Source: a virus
Virus record (IMG/VR): IMGVR_UViG_3300035181_001013
Location: 1 to 64,000 of that record
Reading direction: 5' to 3' (one strand)
Length of the DNA stretch: 64,000 nucleotides
Of the stretch, positions 51,305 through 60,639 are shown in pieces (the first letter of the stretch is position 1; the number at the start of each line of letters is the position of its first letter). The position numbers and the translations under genes were made by a program. Below the pieces are notes generated by a model, which saw only the letters and a program-made list of their open reading frames with translations, was not told where the DNA came from and did not search any database.

Positions 51305-52093
51305 ATGAAATTTCTTATTCAACACAATTTAATGGATAAAGAACAACTTCAGTTAACAAAAGCTGCTGTTGAACACTACCCACATGAATTTGTTGGATTA
51401 ATTCCTTTCTCTCGAGAAATAACTTCAACCGAACCATTAACAGGAACCAAATACATTCCTTATGGTTCAACACTATTAACAAACCTTGATTATGAATTAA
51501 AATGGGAAGGTCTCTATTTTGATTTAGCTAAATTCAATTACGAAGCTGCTGCATCCAACCGTGACGATATGATGAATGCACAGTTCATTAAACCATTGAA
51601 CGTGACGATTGAGTTTTTACACACGAGACCAGATAACGAACTTTGGTTTATTCGTCCTTCAGAAGATCTGAAACAATTTTCTGGACAAATTATTGAAGCG
51701 AAAGAATGTAGAGAATGGCTCAAAGATGCAATGGAATGTGACATGTCTGGTACTTATAAAATGGAACCGGAAACGATGATTGTTCTTGCTGAACCACAGA
51801 CGATTCAAGCTGAATGGCGTTGGTTTGTTGTTGGAGGGGAAATTGTTGACGGTTCCATGTACCGTGCAAATGGACGATTAATTAAAAATCATGAAACGGA
51901 AACTGGCGTTATAAAAGAAGCACAAAAATTCGCCGATAAGTGGGTACCAAGTCCGTGTTGTGTTATGGACACAGCTCTTGTCGATGACAAAATAAAGGTT
52001 ATAGAATTTAACTGTATTAACTCATCAGGTTTTTACAATCATAACGTATCAAAAATATTTTCAGCCTTATATGATTACTCAATCAATCGTTGA
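51305..52093 (+). CDS. ATP-grasp domain protein (DUF4343-like)
   Basis: 262 residues. The second half has the ATP-grasp hallmarks: VLAEPQTIQAEWRWFVVGGE, IVDGSMYRANGRLI, VPSPCCVMDTALVDDKIKVI, EFNCINSSGFYNHNV. The first half (MKFLIQHNLMDKEQLQLTKA) is a variable pre-ATP-grasp domain. Such phage proteins may ligate amino acids or peptides to a carboxylate, often in peptide or amide modification. The substrate is unknown. I have seen this family in T4-like and jumbo phages. Confidence 0.75.
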   Translation: MKFLIQHNLMDKEQLQLTKAAVEHYPHEFVGLIPFSREITSTEPLTGTKYIPYGSTLLTNLDYELKWEGLYFDLAKFNYEAAASNRDDMMNAQFIKPLNVTIEFLHTRPDNELWFIRPSEDLKQFSGQIIEAKECREWLKDAMECDMSGTYKMEPETMIVLAEPQTIQAEWRWFVVGGEIVDGSMYRANGRLIKNHETETGVIKEAQKFADKWVPSPCCVMDTALVDDKIKVIEFNCINSSGFYNHNVSKIFSALYDYSINR

Positions 52094-52128
52094 AAGGTTT
52101 GCGGTGTTAGTTTAAAATGTAATTTTTT

Positions 52129-52723
52129 ATGGAGTTTCTTGAAAATAAGACAAACGAATTTGAATTAAATAATAAATTTGCTGACTTAAGTAGGTTATTT
52201 GTTTATTACAATGAACGCAACATGGAAGGAACAATTACTAAAGATGCTGGTGCAAGAATTTGTGGTGGAATCCAAACGTTAGCAACATTTGGTGTGTGTT
52301 CAGAAGATGTTTGTCCATACTTAACTTATCGTTTCGCCATTAAACCTGTTGATTCCGCTTATTCTGATGCACTCTCAAGAAAAAATTTCAGCTTATGCTC
52401 GTGTAGATCGTTCAAACGGTGTAAACGGTATTAAACAAGTTTTGACTTCAGGTTATCCTATCATATTCGGGTTTACAGTTTTCGGTAGTTTTGAAAGTGA
52501 TCAAGTAGCCCAAACGGGAATACTGAATAATGCCTGTTGATGGTGAACAATGTCAAGGAGGACACGCTGTTCTTATGGTGGGATATGATAATACTACTCA
52601 ACGAGTAATCGTCCGCAATTTTTTGGGGGGCAAGTTGGGGGGCAGGGTGGATACTTTACAATGCCATATCAATACGTGGTAGATCGAAATTTAGCAAGCG
52701 ATTTGTGGACAATAACCAAATAA
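52129..52723 (+). pseudogene. Papain-type (C1A) cysteine peptidase gene with frameshifts
   Basis: Pieces in three frames: GARICGGIQTLATFGVCSED, VCPYLTYRFAIKP; then SQEKISAYARVDRSNGVNGI, KQVLTSGYPIIFGFTVFGSF; then QGGHAVLMVGYD, and QYVVDRNLASDLWTI. These are the C1A core (ICGG after the Cys-helix start, GGHAVLxVGYD with catalytic His, RN(S/F)WG). Breaks lie near an A6 run, at T6/G6 runs and near 52530. The catalytic Cys position reads ICG in DAGARICGG. Decay or homopolymer errors. Confidence 0.65.
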
Positions 52724-52742
52724 AATATAACATTACTCACAC

Positions 52743-52769
52743 AAAAAAGGCGCTTTGGCGCCTTTTTTG
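52743..52769 (+). terminator. Factor-independent terminator
   Basis: AAAAAAGGCGC-TTTG-GCGCCTTTTTT. Confidence 0.92.
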
Positions 52770-52781
52770 TTGATCACTGTG

Positions 52782-52810
52782 TTGACCTTAAATATTTTTT
52801 GATATATTAT
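52782..52810 (+). promoter_or_regulatory. sigma70-like promoter
   Basis: TTGACC, 17 bp, TATTAT. Confidence 0.7.
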
Positions 52811-52862
52811 ATTAACAATGAGAACTAACCTCATTTAACCAGCAACGAAAGGAAAACAAATT

Positions 52863-53348
52863 ATGACGAACATTTCAATTACAAATCTCTCTTGGGGTCA
52901 GCGTTTTGCCCTAATTAACGCATACCATCCATCTGACGATCAAGCGTGTACGGTTCTTGGGGTTACTTCTCAAGAACTTAATACTGCAAAAGCACTAATT
53001 TCAAAGGGCGTTTTTCAAGTAGATACAACTTTAAACGTTGAACCTTATGGAGTTTTGTTTGGGCGTGTAAGTTCCAATAAACCAAAAATCAAAAACATAG
53101 CTTCCACGACTACCGAAAAAAAGCGCGGGCGTAAGGGTGATAAAATTCAAACAGCGTTCTTAGCCATCACCGAAACTCCTGTTCCTGCAGAACAATTCAT
53201 CGAAAAATATGGAATTTCGATGCCTGTTCTTCGCCAATTCAAACGGTTTGATAAAACAGGACTTCCAGGGCACGTAAACGTTCGAAAACAGGAAGGTGTT
53301 TTAATGGTTTGGCGCAGCGTGGATCCAACACCCGAAACACAAACGTAA
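52863..53348 (+). CDS. 161-aa DNA-binding-type conserved phage protein
   Basis: SWGQRFALINAYHPSDDQAC, TVLGVTSQELNTAKALISKG forms a helix-turn-helix-like N-domain. A linker with TEKKRGRKGDKIQTAF, an AT-hook-like GRKG, follows, then a second domain (TPVPAEQFIEKYGISMPVLR, QFKRFDKTG). I recognise both halves from other large phages as a DNA-binding protein without known function. It has its own promoter after a terminator. Confidence 0.7.
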   Translation: MTNISITNLSWGQRFALINAYHPSDDQACTVLGVTSQELNTAKALISKGVFQVDTTLNVEPYGVLFGRVSSNKPKIKNIASTTTEKKRGRKGDKIQTAFLAITETPVPAEQFIEKYGISMPVLRQFKRFDKTGLPGHVNVRKQEGVLMVWRSVDPTPETQT

Positions 53349-53400
53349 CCAAGCGTTATGTTGGAGAGTGGATTTATTTTAAACAACTGTTTGACTTTAG

Positions 53401-53408
53401 TATAAATA
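53401..53408 (+). promoter_or_regulatory. Late-type TATAAATA box
   Basis: TATAAATA 27 bp ahead of the 53435 start, with TTGACT just 10 bp upstream, too close for a sigma70 promoter. Confidence 0.55.
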
Positions 53409-53434
53409 CGTTCACTCTCTATACTGGAAACAAA

Positions 53435-53671
53435 ATGAAATTAAACCAACTCCTCGAAACCACCAAAGATGAATACTCAAATGTATCAGAAGCAGACTAT
53501 AAGTTATGGGTCGAGACATTAGCGGACATGATCGAGAATGATAAAATGTCCTTCGACGAAGCGATAGACGTAATGCTTGACAATGATCCTAAATTCGAAC
53601 ACCTATCTACATCTGCTCAAAAGAAATGTATTTCTAACATAAAGAAACGATACTACGATTCTATTCATTAA
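53435..53671 (+). CDS. 78-aa helical protein with MKLNQLLE start
   Basis: MKLNQLLETTKDEYSNVSEA, KLWVETLADMIENDKMSFDE, KFEHLSTSAQKKCISNIKKR. The short amphipathic start followed by Glu resembles starts of several proteins here (MKLNEITE, MKLKDLIPLTE, MKLADLFE). In T4-like phages such leader peptides target proteins into the head and are cut after (I/L)xE. That reading is inferred. Confidence 0.55.
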   Translation: MKLNQLLETTKDEYSNVSEADYKLWVETLADMIENDKMSFDEAIDVMLDNDPKFEHLSTSAQKKCISNIKKRYYDSIH

Positions 53672-53680
53672 GGAGTTTAT

Positions 53681-53860
53681 ATGCGGGATAGGGTAAGTTG
53701 TGATATTTTACAGCTATACCTCGCGAAGGGAATTGCTCTTCATCCAACGTATTACTCTGATTTTCTTAACCAAATATGTTTTTTACATAGAAAGGGACTG
53801 GTTTCACCAGTCCCTATTGCTTTACTTGATAGTTATAACATGAAAACCAAACACGGTTAA
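53681..53860 (+). CDS. 59-aa hypothetical protein
   Basis: AAGGAG is seven bases before ATG 53681. MRDRVSCDILQLYLAKGIAL, HPTYYSDFLNQICFLHRKGL. The codons around 53795-53815 form a perfect hairpin (GGGACTGG-TTTCA-CCAGTCCC), which may end some transcripts inside the gene. It overlaps the convergent AT-hook gene by 4 bp. Confidence 0.55.
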   Translation: MRDRVSCDILQLYLAKGIALHPTYYSDFLNQICFLHRKGLVSPVPIALLDSYNMKTKHG

Positions 53861-54207
53861 TACATGTAATCAGAACCAATCGAAAAATTATCAAAATTAC
53901 TTCCACTCCAATCATCAGACGTCCAACGAGTTGTTGAATAACTATCCATCACGGAACTATAATCTTCTTCTATTTCAGGTAAAGAATTTTTTGATATACT
54001 CTTTTCAGGGAATTCTTCTAAATTTGTATTAGGTTGAACTTTTGAATTAATTTGATTCTTACGAGGACGTCCTCGAGGACGCTTTTCTTTAACTTCAACT
54101 AACTCTGTTGGTATTTTACGAGGACGCCCCCGAGGACGTTTTTCTGTTTGAACTGCTTCGATAACATTTTCTTTATTTCTGTTCTTGCTACCTTTTGGTC
54201 TAGCCAT
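53857..54207 (-). CDS. AT-hook protein
   Basis: 116 residues from MARPKGSKNRNKENV (ATG at 54207, AGGAG upstream). It has two full AT-hooks (KRPRGRPRK, each with GRP core) plus an N-terminal ARPKGSK variant, then an acidic Ser/Asp/Tyr-rich tail (SVMDSYSTTRWTSDDWSGSN). AT-hooks insert into the minor groove of AT-rich DNA. This suits an AT-rich phage genome, perhaps for nucleoid or transcription control. Confidence 0.8.
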   Translation of the reverse strand: MARPKGSKNRNKENVIEAVQTEKRPRGRPRKIPTELVEVKEKRPRGRPRKNQINSKVQPNTNLEEFPEKSISKNSLPEIEEDYSSVMDSYSTTRWTSDDWSGSNFDNFSIGSDYMY

Positions 54208-54269
54208 ACACAACTCCTAAATGTCAAATTAAATGATAAAACATATAAATTAAAACGTCAACATAATTT

Positions 54270-54277
54270 TATAAATA
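54270..54277 (+). promoter_or_regulatory. Late-type TATAAATA promoter of the tail fibre
   Basis: Perfect T4-late-like TATAAATA 34 bp before the tail fibre start; no -35 box. Confidence 0.65.
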
Positions 54278-54310
54278 TCTTATGTGAAGTATAATGATTA
54301 GGAGCCGTAT

Positions 54311-57300
54311 ATGCAGTTATCTTTTAGACAGGGGTTGGTTCAATATCAATCAAATTTTTTATCTTGGTCATCTGTTGGAAGTGATAGTATCTCTCTTTCG
54401 ACAACGAACAAACCTGTAACCGTAACATTTTCTCAACAAAGTTCAGAATATTTTCTCGTTGAACCGTTGGGCCAGAATGCGACTGTACGTTGGACTGGTC
54501 TTCCTGTTTCAAACAGTTCCGATTTTTGGATTTTTTGGGACATAGATAATCTTACAGCTCTCGTAACGTATGGTTTCACGACAGTAGCTCCCGTGTTCGG
54601 TCCTATTGACCCATTTCAAACCACTATCCCGTTCCCAACAATTCCAGCAACTGGACAACATTGGTTTGATACTTCTTCAATGACAATGAAGGTATGGAGT
54701 GGTTCGTCTTGGACTCCAAAGATTAGAGTATTTGCTGCAAAAATTGAAAATGGTTCTATCATTGTTCCATATCCTACTGGAACACAAGTGGGGGTTGCGT
54801 CTCCTATTAAATCAGGACGCATTTTACGAGACGGTACTGGAACTCCAATTAAAAAAGCTAACAAGACTTTCGTCACATCAGAAGATAGGTTTTTTATAGA
54901 AAATTCTGATGTTCGGACGGCAGAACTTGAAACTTCTATTGTTGTCGGGATTGCAAGAGAAAGTATTCCTTCTTATTCAGCAGTGAAGTTAGAATATTTC
55001 AATGATTATTATTTGGCTAACTATGAAGACACAACAGCTGGGTTTATAGGTATGGCTATTGATAGTGCAACATACGGAGAAAGTTTATTTGTTACAATCC
55101 AAGGAATGATTACTAATCCTGCTTGGGATTGGCAAACACCAAATGCAAAAATATGGATTGACTCTAACGGTCAACTAACTGACGTAAATCCCGGGATAGC
55201 CACCCCTACGAGAGGTTTTCAACAGCCAATTGCCAGAGTGATATCACCAACCTCAATTATATTTGGTCAAGGATATTTCAATGATGCGGGTGCTGTAACC
55301 AATACTGTCGTAACTCAAAAAGCTTCTGGTTCTGTTATTGGTATCACTGAATTATCTCTAGATCCACTTAATTTAAACACTCCAATCGCTGTTGGAGATA
55401 ATGACCCAAGAATGTCGGATGCGAGAACACCACTGGCTCACACACACCAATCAACTGATGTTTTCTATCAAGGAACCCCCTTAGATACAACGTTAACTCT
55501 AATTATGTCAGACCTCTCTGATAAGGTCTCTAAATCTGGCGACACGATGACGGGTTTCTTGACTTTGAATGCAAACCCAGTTGCTAATCTACAAGCTGCT
55601 ACAAAACAGTACGTCGATAGTGCTGCTAATCAAACAATTACCTTGTCGGGTGATATTAGTGGTTCGGGTACAAGTGGTATTACAACTACTCTTTCAAACA
55701 GCGGAGTTGCAGCTGGAACATATAACAACAGTGCTCTAACTTCTACCCCATTTACCGTCGACGCGAAAGGACGTGTAACAGCAACTGGAACCCCTATTAC
55801 AATTACTCCTGATTGGACTTCTGTATTATGGAAACCTACAACTCTTGCTGGTTATGGGATAACCGACGGTCAACCACTCAACGTTAATTTAACAGCAATT
55901 TCCAATCTCGCAACTGGAACAACAGGTGTATTAACAAAAACCGGACCAGGAACTTGGACACTTTCATCCGGTGCAAGTAACATGATTTTTCAAGAGGATA
56001 CATCATTAACGATTACAGATTCTGGAACTAATGGAACTATGTCATACGTTGTTGATGGTAGACTCGTTATGACAACTGATACAAGACATATTCGGTTTTT
56101 CAGTGGAACACCAGATTCTTGGGTATCTGTTGTTGAAAGTGGAGCATTGACATCGTACGGAACTGAAGGTTCAACTGTAAAAATTGACAGTTTGGGAAAC
56201 ATTATAACTCTTGGTTCTGTAAATCAAGGTTTTCTTACAAGTGTATTGGTAATTAAGGTCGATTCTGCAGGAAATACTGTATGGCAACAACTTATAAGTG
56301 ATAATAATGGGACATCTGGATCAACAGCAACAGCAGATGCTAGTGCGATTGACTCTCAAGATAACATAATTATGGCAGTAAATGTTAATTCTTATGGTAC
56401 ATCGAATACGCAACCCATACTCAAATTAAATTCAAATGGTGACGTCTTGTGGCAGGTGGGTATTACTCAAAACATTGATATAAATTCTTCTCCAGGAACG
56501 TATCAACCCCAAATCACAGACATTGTAGTCGATTCCGTAAATGACGTTTACGCTGGTGGATTTTTAATAATTAAAAATCCAGACAATACAGGACTTCAAA
56601 TGAACGCTGGTTTAATTGTAAAACTGTCGGGTGTCGATGGTTCCGTTATATGGCAACAGTTGATTCAAGATTCAACATCATCGAGGGGTGATTGTCGTTT
56701 AACAGGAATAACATATAATCCTTCTCTGAATCAGATATATGTGTGTGGAAATTTATTTACTAAGGATTCATTGTCCAATTCCAGTAACAACGGTTTTGTT
56801 GCAGCTTATGATTCGGCAGGAAATAGACAGTGGATTAGCTTAAGTGATGTATCTGGAGACGCTACTCACATAAATGATCAAGCGTATGATGCGGCTGGTA
56901 ACTTAGTTAACTATAAGACATTTTCGGGTATAACTCTTGGGATTGGAAGTACATTACACAACTCTGGGGGAACTTCAATTTATGTGTGTGGACAAGCTTT
57001 CACTCAAAGATCGACCAACTTCTGTATATGTGAATATATTGCCACACAAGGTGCAGGAATAACAGCTACGATAGGTGAGTTGGTGACATCTCGAACATAT
57101 GACAATTCTCATGGAAATTATAGTCAACTCTATGAAATTGTGGCAACTCCAACTGAATTAATAGCTGTTGGAAATCCTCAAACGAATACATTTGGTAGTG
57201 ACTGGTCAATACTAAAAATAAGTCTTCCAAGTCTAACTCTTGATTGGTCTTCCGATATAGGTTTTGCAAGTCCAGAAGGTTTGTTGTGGAATTTCTCAAA

Positions 57301-57463
57301 TCGTTGTTTGGATGTTCGTAATAATCAAATAGCAGTTACAGGATACACGCACCAAAATGGAGCAGGAACAAATACTAGCCAAATGATGACTGTAAAAATA
57401 CCGGTTGCCAACGTACTATTTTCTGTGGGGAATTGTGCGGTTGGTGGCGGTGGATATCTATAA
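54311..57463 (+). CDS. Large tail fibre protein with C-terminal beta-propeller
   Basis: 1050 residues. Thr/Ser/Asn/Gly-rich throughout. The middle has tail-fibre signatures: MSDARTPLAHTHQSTDVFYQ, KSGDTMTGFLTLNANPVANL, QAATKQYVDSAANQTI, and VTATGTPITITPDWTSV. From about residue 610 repeated blades with (V)DSxGNxxxxG...KxxSxGxVxWQQ (SBBP-like) form a probable propeller likely to contact the receptor. GGAG ribosome site, late-type promoter. It ends in GGGGYL and is followed by a second fibre gene 14 bp on. Confidence 0.85.
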   Translation: MQLSFRQGLVQYQSNFLSWSSVGSDSISLSTTNKPVTVTFSQQSSEYFLVEPLGQNATVRWTGLPVSNSSDFWIFWDIDNLTALVTYGFTTVAPVFGPIDPFQTTIPFPTIPATGQHWFDTSSMTMKVWSGSSWTPKIRVFAAKIENGSIIVPYPTGTQVGVASPIKSGRILRDGTGTPIKKANKTFVTSEDRFFIENSDVRTAELETSIVVGIARESIPSYSAVKLEYFNDYYLANYEDTTAGFIGMAIDSATYGESLFVTIQGMITNPAWDWQTPNAKIWIDSNGQLTDVNPGIATPTRGFQQPIARVISPTSIIFGQGYFNDAGAVTNTVVTQKASGSVIGITELSLDPLNLNTPIAVGDNDPRMSDARTPLAHTHQSTDVFYQGTPLDTTLTLIMSDLSDKVSKSGDTMTGFLTLNANPVANLQAATKQYVDSAANQTITLSGDISGSGTSGITTTLSNSGVAAGTYNNSALTSTPFTVDAKGRVTATGTPITITPDWTSVLWKPTTLAGYGITDGQPLNVNLTAISNLATGTTGVLTKTGPGTWTLSSGASNMIFQEDTSLTITDSGTNGTMSYVVDGRLVMTTDTRHIRFFSGTPDSWVSVVESGALTSYGTEGSTVKIDSLGNIITLGSVNQGFLTSVLVIKVDSAGNTVWQQLISDNNGTSGSTATADASAIDSQDNIIMAVNVNSYGTSNTQPILKLNSNGDVLWQVGITQNIDINSSPGTYQPQITDIVVDSVNDVYAGGFLIIKNPDNTGLQMNAGLIVKLSGVDGSVIWQQLIQDSTSSRGDCRLTGITYNPSLNQIYVCGNLFTKDSLSNSSNNGFVAAYDSAGNRQWISLSDVSGDATHINDQAYDAAGNLVNYKTFSGITLGIGSTLHNSGGTSIYVCGQAFTQRSTNFCICEYIATQGAGITATIGELVTSRTYDNSHGNYSQLYEIVATPTELIAVGNPQTNTFGSDWSILKISLPSLTLDWSSDIGFASPEGLLWNFSNRCLDVRNNQIAVTGYTHQNGAGTNTSQMMTVKIPVANVLFSVGNCAVGGGGYL

Positions 57464-57477
57464 AAGGAGAATGACAA

Positions 57478-58320
57478 GTGCCAACACCAACAACAAGTAC
57501 AATAGTAGGATCTTTTAATTTTTGCTCTTTTCACATTTTACCAGATGATTTTATTGAAACAAGTGTAGATACACTACTTTCCAATAACATAAATTCATTA
57601 ATATCGGGTGAAGAGTGGTTATTAACAGCTGTAGCATCGGGACCTACAACCTTTGTAACTCCTTCAGCAGTCTCATATTCAATTGATTCTTCTCAATATA
57701 GCACATTAGAGATTGACACTTTACCTTTCTCTTCAACGGTTTATACATTAACCGTTGATACAATTAACTCTTCAACTATTGTTAATGGAACTTTAACTTC
57801 TGATAATATAACATCTACTAATATAACCAATTCAGGAATTATAAGCACTAATAAATTGAATGTTACTACTGGTATTAATTTTGGAACAAATACAACAAGT
57901 CCTCCAAACACAGTTATAATATCTGATTCAGGTGGACATCAATATTGGGCAAATCCAAGTAGTTTGATAACGTCTCAATCTAATATATGGACAGCAGGCC
58001 AACGTGGACAATATGTTTATTTGTTTTCTTCTGGAGGAATTATCGGTCTAGATATGGATTCAGGAAACAACTTCTCCGTTGTTATGACAGAAAATTCAAC
58101 ACTCAACTCTCCTGTTAATTCTAGTGCTGGTCAGGGTGGAATAATCGTAATTCAAAATGGAACAACTCCGAGAACTTTAACCTTTAATTCATACTGGAAG
58201 TTTGCTGGTGGTATTGCTCCAACGTTAACACCAACAGCAAACGCAGTTGATGTGTTGAGTTATATGGTAAGTCCATCAGGAAATTTTGCAATTTGTCAAA
58301 TTCTGAATGATATAAAATGA
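57478..58320 (+). CDS. Second tail-fibre-type protein
   Basis: 280 residues from GTG after AAAAGGAG. N-terminal PTPTTSTIVGSFNFCSFHIL, a middle of short Ser/Thr/Asn strands (TINSSTIVNGTLTSDNITST), and an end GQGGIIVIQNGTTPRTLTFN, SYWKFAGGIAPTLTPTANAV, a motif widely found near the C-terminus of phage fibre proteins. It is probably a distal or accessory fibre subunit assembled with the 1050-residue fibre. Its stop overlaps the next start (ATGA). Confidence 0.7.
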   Translation: MPTPTTSTIVGSFNFCSFHILPDDFIETSVDTLLSNNINSLISGEEWLLTAVASGPTTFVTPSAVSYSIDSSQYSTLEIDTLPFSSTVYTLTVDTINSSTIVNGTLTSDNITSTNITNSGIISTNKLNVTTGINFGTNTTSPPNTVIISDSGGHQYWANPSSLITSQSNIWTAGQRGQYVYLFSSGGIIGLDMDSGNNFSVVMTENSTLNSPVNSSAGQGGIIVIQNGTTPRTLTFNSYWKFAGGIAPTLTPTANAVDVLSYMVSPSGNFAICQILNDIK

Positions 58321-58663
58321 TACCTGGAATTTTTGTATCACTTTGGGGGAAAATCAGGAACATGTGGTGAACTTTGGAACAAAGTTTTCTATTGTTTATG
58401 GAAATGGAAAATTTGTAACTGTTGGTTATGGAGCAACAAAAGTTTCAGCTGTAAGTCCTGATGGAATAAATTGGACACAATCTGGGTTACCTGTTGCAAG
58501 TACATATAGTTCTATTGCATACGGAAACGGACATAAATATCCTTGTCCATTTATGAAAGATAGAACCCAATATGTTAATTATGAAACTCATACGAGCACA
58601 TTTAACGTTAATGTTATTCCTCCATACTGCCAAACATGTTCTTATTTAAAAGGTAAAAAATAA
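58318..58663 (+). pseudogene. Chimeric remnant of two virion-type genes
   Basis: ATG 58318 reads MIPGIFVSLWGKIRNMW (like the start of the 23330 protein) and stops. Another frame gives FGTKFSIVYGNGKFVTVGYG, ATKVSAVSPDGINWTQSGLP (photosynthesis-repeat-like blades). It changes abruptly after IAYGNG to HKYPCPFMKDRTQYVNYETH ... IPPYCQTCSYLKG, a cysteine-motif family. The join looks like a deletion between two unrelated genes. Confidence 0.5.
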
Positions 58664-58664
58664 A

Positions 58665-59300
58665 ATGAATAAAATAGACGTTCACATATGTAGGTTTGGT
58701 GATTATGATAAAAAACTATATGAACAGTGTCTAAAATCTATAGAACCTGCTTCACATTTAATAAACATACATTTCGTTGATGATATATCACCTCTCAAAA
58801 AAGCCCGATGCGTAGGCTATGGTACAGGTTCGGCTGAATACATTTGTCACGTAGACCACGACGATTATGTGTTTCCAGAAGCATTTCATGCGTGTTTGGA
58901 AGAAATGGAAAAAGATAAAACACTTTCAGGTGTATATACTAACTCTTTTATAGTCAATCCGTATAAAAACATAAGAAGACAATTTTACAGTGAAACAACA
59001 GAGTGGACAAGAGAGTATCACATTCAAACACCAATCCCTGTTCATCAATTATGCATAATGAGACGTTCTGTGTTCGATAAAGTGAAAGACGAATATTTAG
59101 AACGTGGGTTAGAATTTCGTACAGAACAATATCTTTTTGCGTTGATGGCTCGAGAAGGAGATTTTAAATTTCTTGGAAAAAAATACGGATACGCATGGAG
59201 AGATTTTAAAACCGGACACCATGTAAAAACCAACTCTCCAAAAGATAAACAACATTTGACAGAATTCAAGAGACAAGTTCTTGGACCTTCCAAAAATTAA
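58665..59300 (+). CDS. Glycosyltransferase, GT-A fold
   Basis: 211 residues: KIDVHICRFGDYDKKLYEQC, SPLKKARCVGYGTGSAEYIC, HVDHDDYVFPEAFHACLEEM. The DHDDYV segment is the metal-binding DXD of family-2-like enzymes. The acceptor part has HQLCIMRRSVF and LEFRTEQYLFALMAREGDFK. Placed after the tail fibres, it may glycosylate fibres, host surface or DNA; substrate unknown. Confidence 0.8.
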   Translation: MNKIDVHICRFGDYDKKLYEQCLKSIEPASHLINIHFVDDISPLKKARCVGYGTGSAEYICHVDHDDYVFPEAFHACLEEMEKDKTLSGVYTNSFIVNPYKNIRRQFYSETTEWTREYHIQTPIPVHQLCIMRRSVFDKVKDEYLERGLEFRTEQYLFALMAREGDFKFLGKKYGYAWRDFKTGHHVKTNSPKDKQHLTEFKRQVLGPSKN

Positions 59301-59303
59301 TCG

Positions 59304-59332
59304 TTGACAGATAACTATAAAACGAGTACAAT
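59304..59332 (+). promoter_or_regulatory. sigma70-like promoter
   Basis: TTGACA, 17 bp, TACAAT. Confidence 0.75.
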
Positions 59333-59360
59333 ATTAAAAATTTTATAGGACCGAATTGAT

Positions 59361-59738
59361 GTGTCTGATATTCTTGAACAAAATTTGAATACCGAAAACG
59401 TCGAAGATATAGATTTAAACATTCAACGTTTTATACAAGCATTTAACAAAGCACGAACCGTTATTTTAACGGCTATAGTATATCTGTATCCAGAAAACTG
59501 GTCTGCAAGGTGTTCATTAGCAGACACCAAATTTGATAACACAATTTGGGCTTTTGATATTTTAAATGAAAACGGTGAAGTTCACGCGCAATACCTTATT
59601 GATGATATTGTGGCTGTATTAAATACGGCGCGTGAAGAAACAACAGAATTACTCGAAAAGAACCCACACTATAGAGATACAAAATATCTTATTGGTGTGG
59701 GAACTGAAAGAGCGTTACAACAATTTAATGTTAACTGA
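59361..59738 (+). CDS. 125-aa hypothetical protein
   Basis: GTG start after TAGGACC. MSDILEQNLNTENVEDIDLN, then FNKARTVILTAIVYLYPENW, FDNTIWAFDILNENGEVHAQ. Mostly helical with a beta middle. Own promoter at 59304. No family is recognised. Confidence 0.6.
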   Translation: MSDILEQNLNTENVEDIDLNIQRFIQAFNKARTVILTAIVYLYPENWSARCSLADTKFDNTIWAFDILNENGEVHAQYLIDDIVAVLNTAREETTELLEKNPHYRDTKYLIGVGTERALQQFNVN

Positions 59739-59941
59739 ACACCAAGAATGAAGACCTTGGACCGGCGTCGGTTGTTACTTGATTTTCATAATGCAATACC
59801 CTAAATCCAGATGTGGTAATTGACCCTACGGTACACAGCAAAAACGACCGATGGTGTCCCATTAACATAATATCTGGATACGGATGTATATGTTGGAATA
59901 GTACCAAATGTTTGGAGTGGGGTTGTGTTTATTGCTGGCAT
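59739..59941 (-). pseudogene. Leftward virion-protein fragment with frameshift
   Basis: ATG 59941 gives MPAINTTPLQTFGTIPTYTS, VSRYYVNGTPSVVFAVYRRV and a stop at 59801. A second frame continues RVLHYENQVTTDAGPRSSFL, VFS to 59739. Together they resemble a Thr/Ser-rich virion protein, broken once near 59803. No promoter is seen. Confidence 0.45.
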
Positions 59942-60010
59942 GATGTATTTTTCTTAAAACTTAATAATAAATATAAAGGTATAAACAACAAACTTAAAAG
60001 GAACAATCAA

Positions 60011-60562
60011 ATGAAATTAAAAGACCTAATTCCTCTAACAGAAAATACTACAGACTGGGTTGTGTATAAAGTTACCAACTCTAACAACCACAGCACTTAT
60101 TATGGGTATGGAAAGGGTAATTTAAGACAGACGTTCTTAGCTGGTGCTAATCGGAACGCTGCCGATAGAACAGAAGCAAAATATGTGAACGCAGCAGGTG
60201 GAATTGATAATTGCAAATTTAAAGAGATGGAAATTTTTGATAACGAATATGAAGCTTTTATGGAACGAAACGATCTTCGTTCAAAAGATCCAGATTCAAT
60301 CACAGGGCCATCACGTTTACCATCAGGAATGTTCGAACGTGCCCTAAAAGAAAATCCAAAACGGGTTAGTGGATGGAAATTAGGAGCTAGTATTAATGAC
60401 GAGACTGCAAGAGGAGCCATGAAGAATTTTCCTGAAGAATGTGTGTATGATACTAAGAGACTGAGAGATCTTGTTGGAACAGATAAAAAATTAGAAGCTC
60501 AAGTTAAAAAAGATTTGGACAGTATGACTTATCCTACATTTATAAAGAAGTACAACCTGTAA
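60011..60562 (+). CDS. Possible GIY-YIG-like protein
   Basis: 183 residues from MKLKDLIPLTENTTD (AAAAGGAAC upstream). WVVYKVTNSNNHSTYYGYGK, GNLRQTF has the spacing of the GIY-YIG start (VYKxTN...YYGYG), and later YEAFMERNDLRSKDPDSITG. Catalytic Arg/Glu positions are not clear. The MKLKDL-LTE start is the same kind of leader as in the 53435 gene. A late-type AATAAATA lies upstream (about 59968). Confidence 0.5.
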   Translation: MKLKDLIPLTENTTDWVVYKVTNSNNHSTYYGYGKGNLRQTFLAGANRNAADRTEAKYVNAAGGIDNCKFKEMEIFDNEYEAFMERNDLRSKDPDSITGPSRLPSGMFERALKENPKRVSGWKLGASINDETARGAMKNFPEECVYDTKRLRDLVGTDKKLEAQVKKDLDSMTYPTFIKKYNL

Positions 60563-60605
60563 CTTATATTATTATAGTGAACTGGATATCAACGGATGTA
60601 TCAAG

Positions 60606-60634
60606 TTGACTCTTTGATTAAAAAGATATATAAT
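60606..60634 (+). promoter_or_regulatory. Consensus promoter for a pseudoknotted RNA
   Basis: TTGACT, 17 bp, TATAAT. Confidence 0.85.
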
Positions 60635-60639
60635 ATTTT

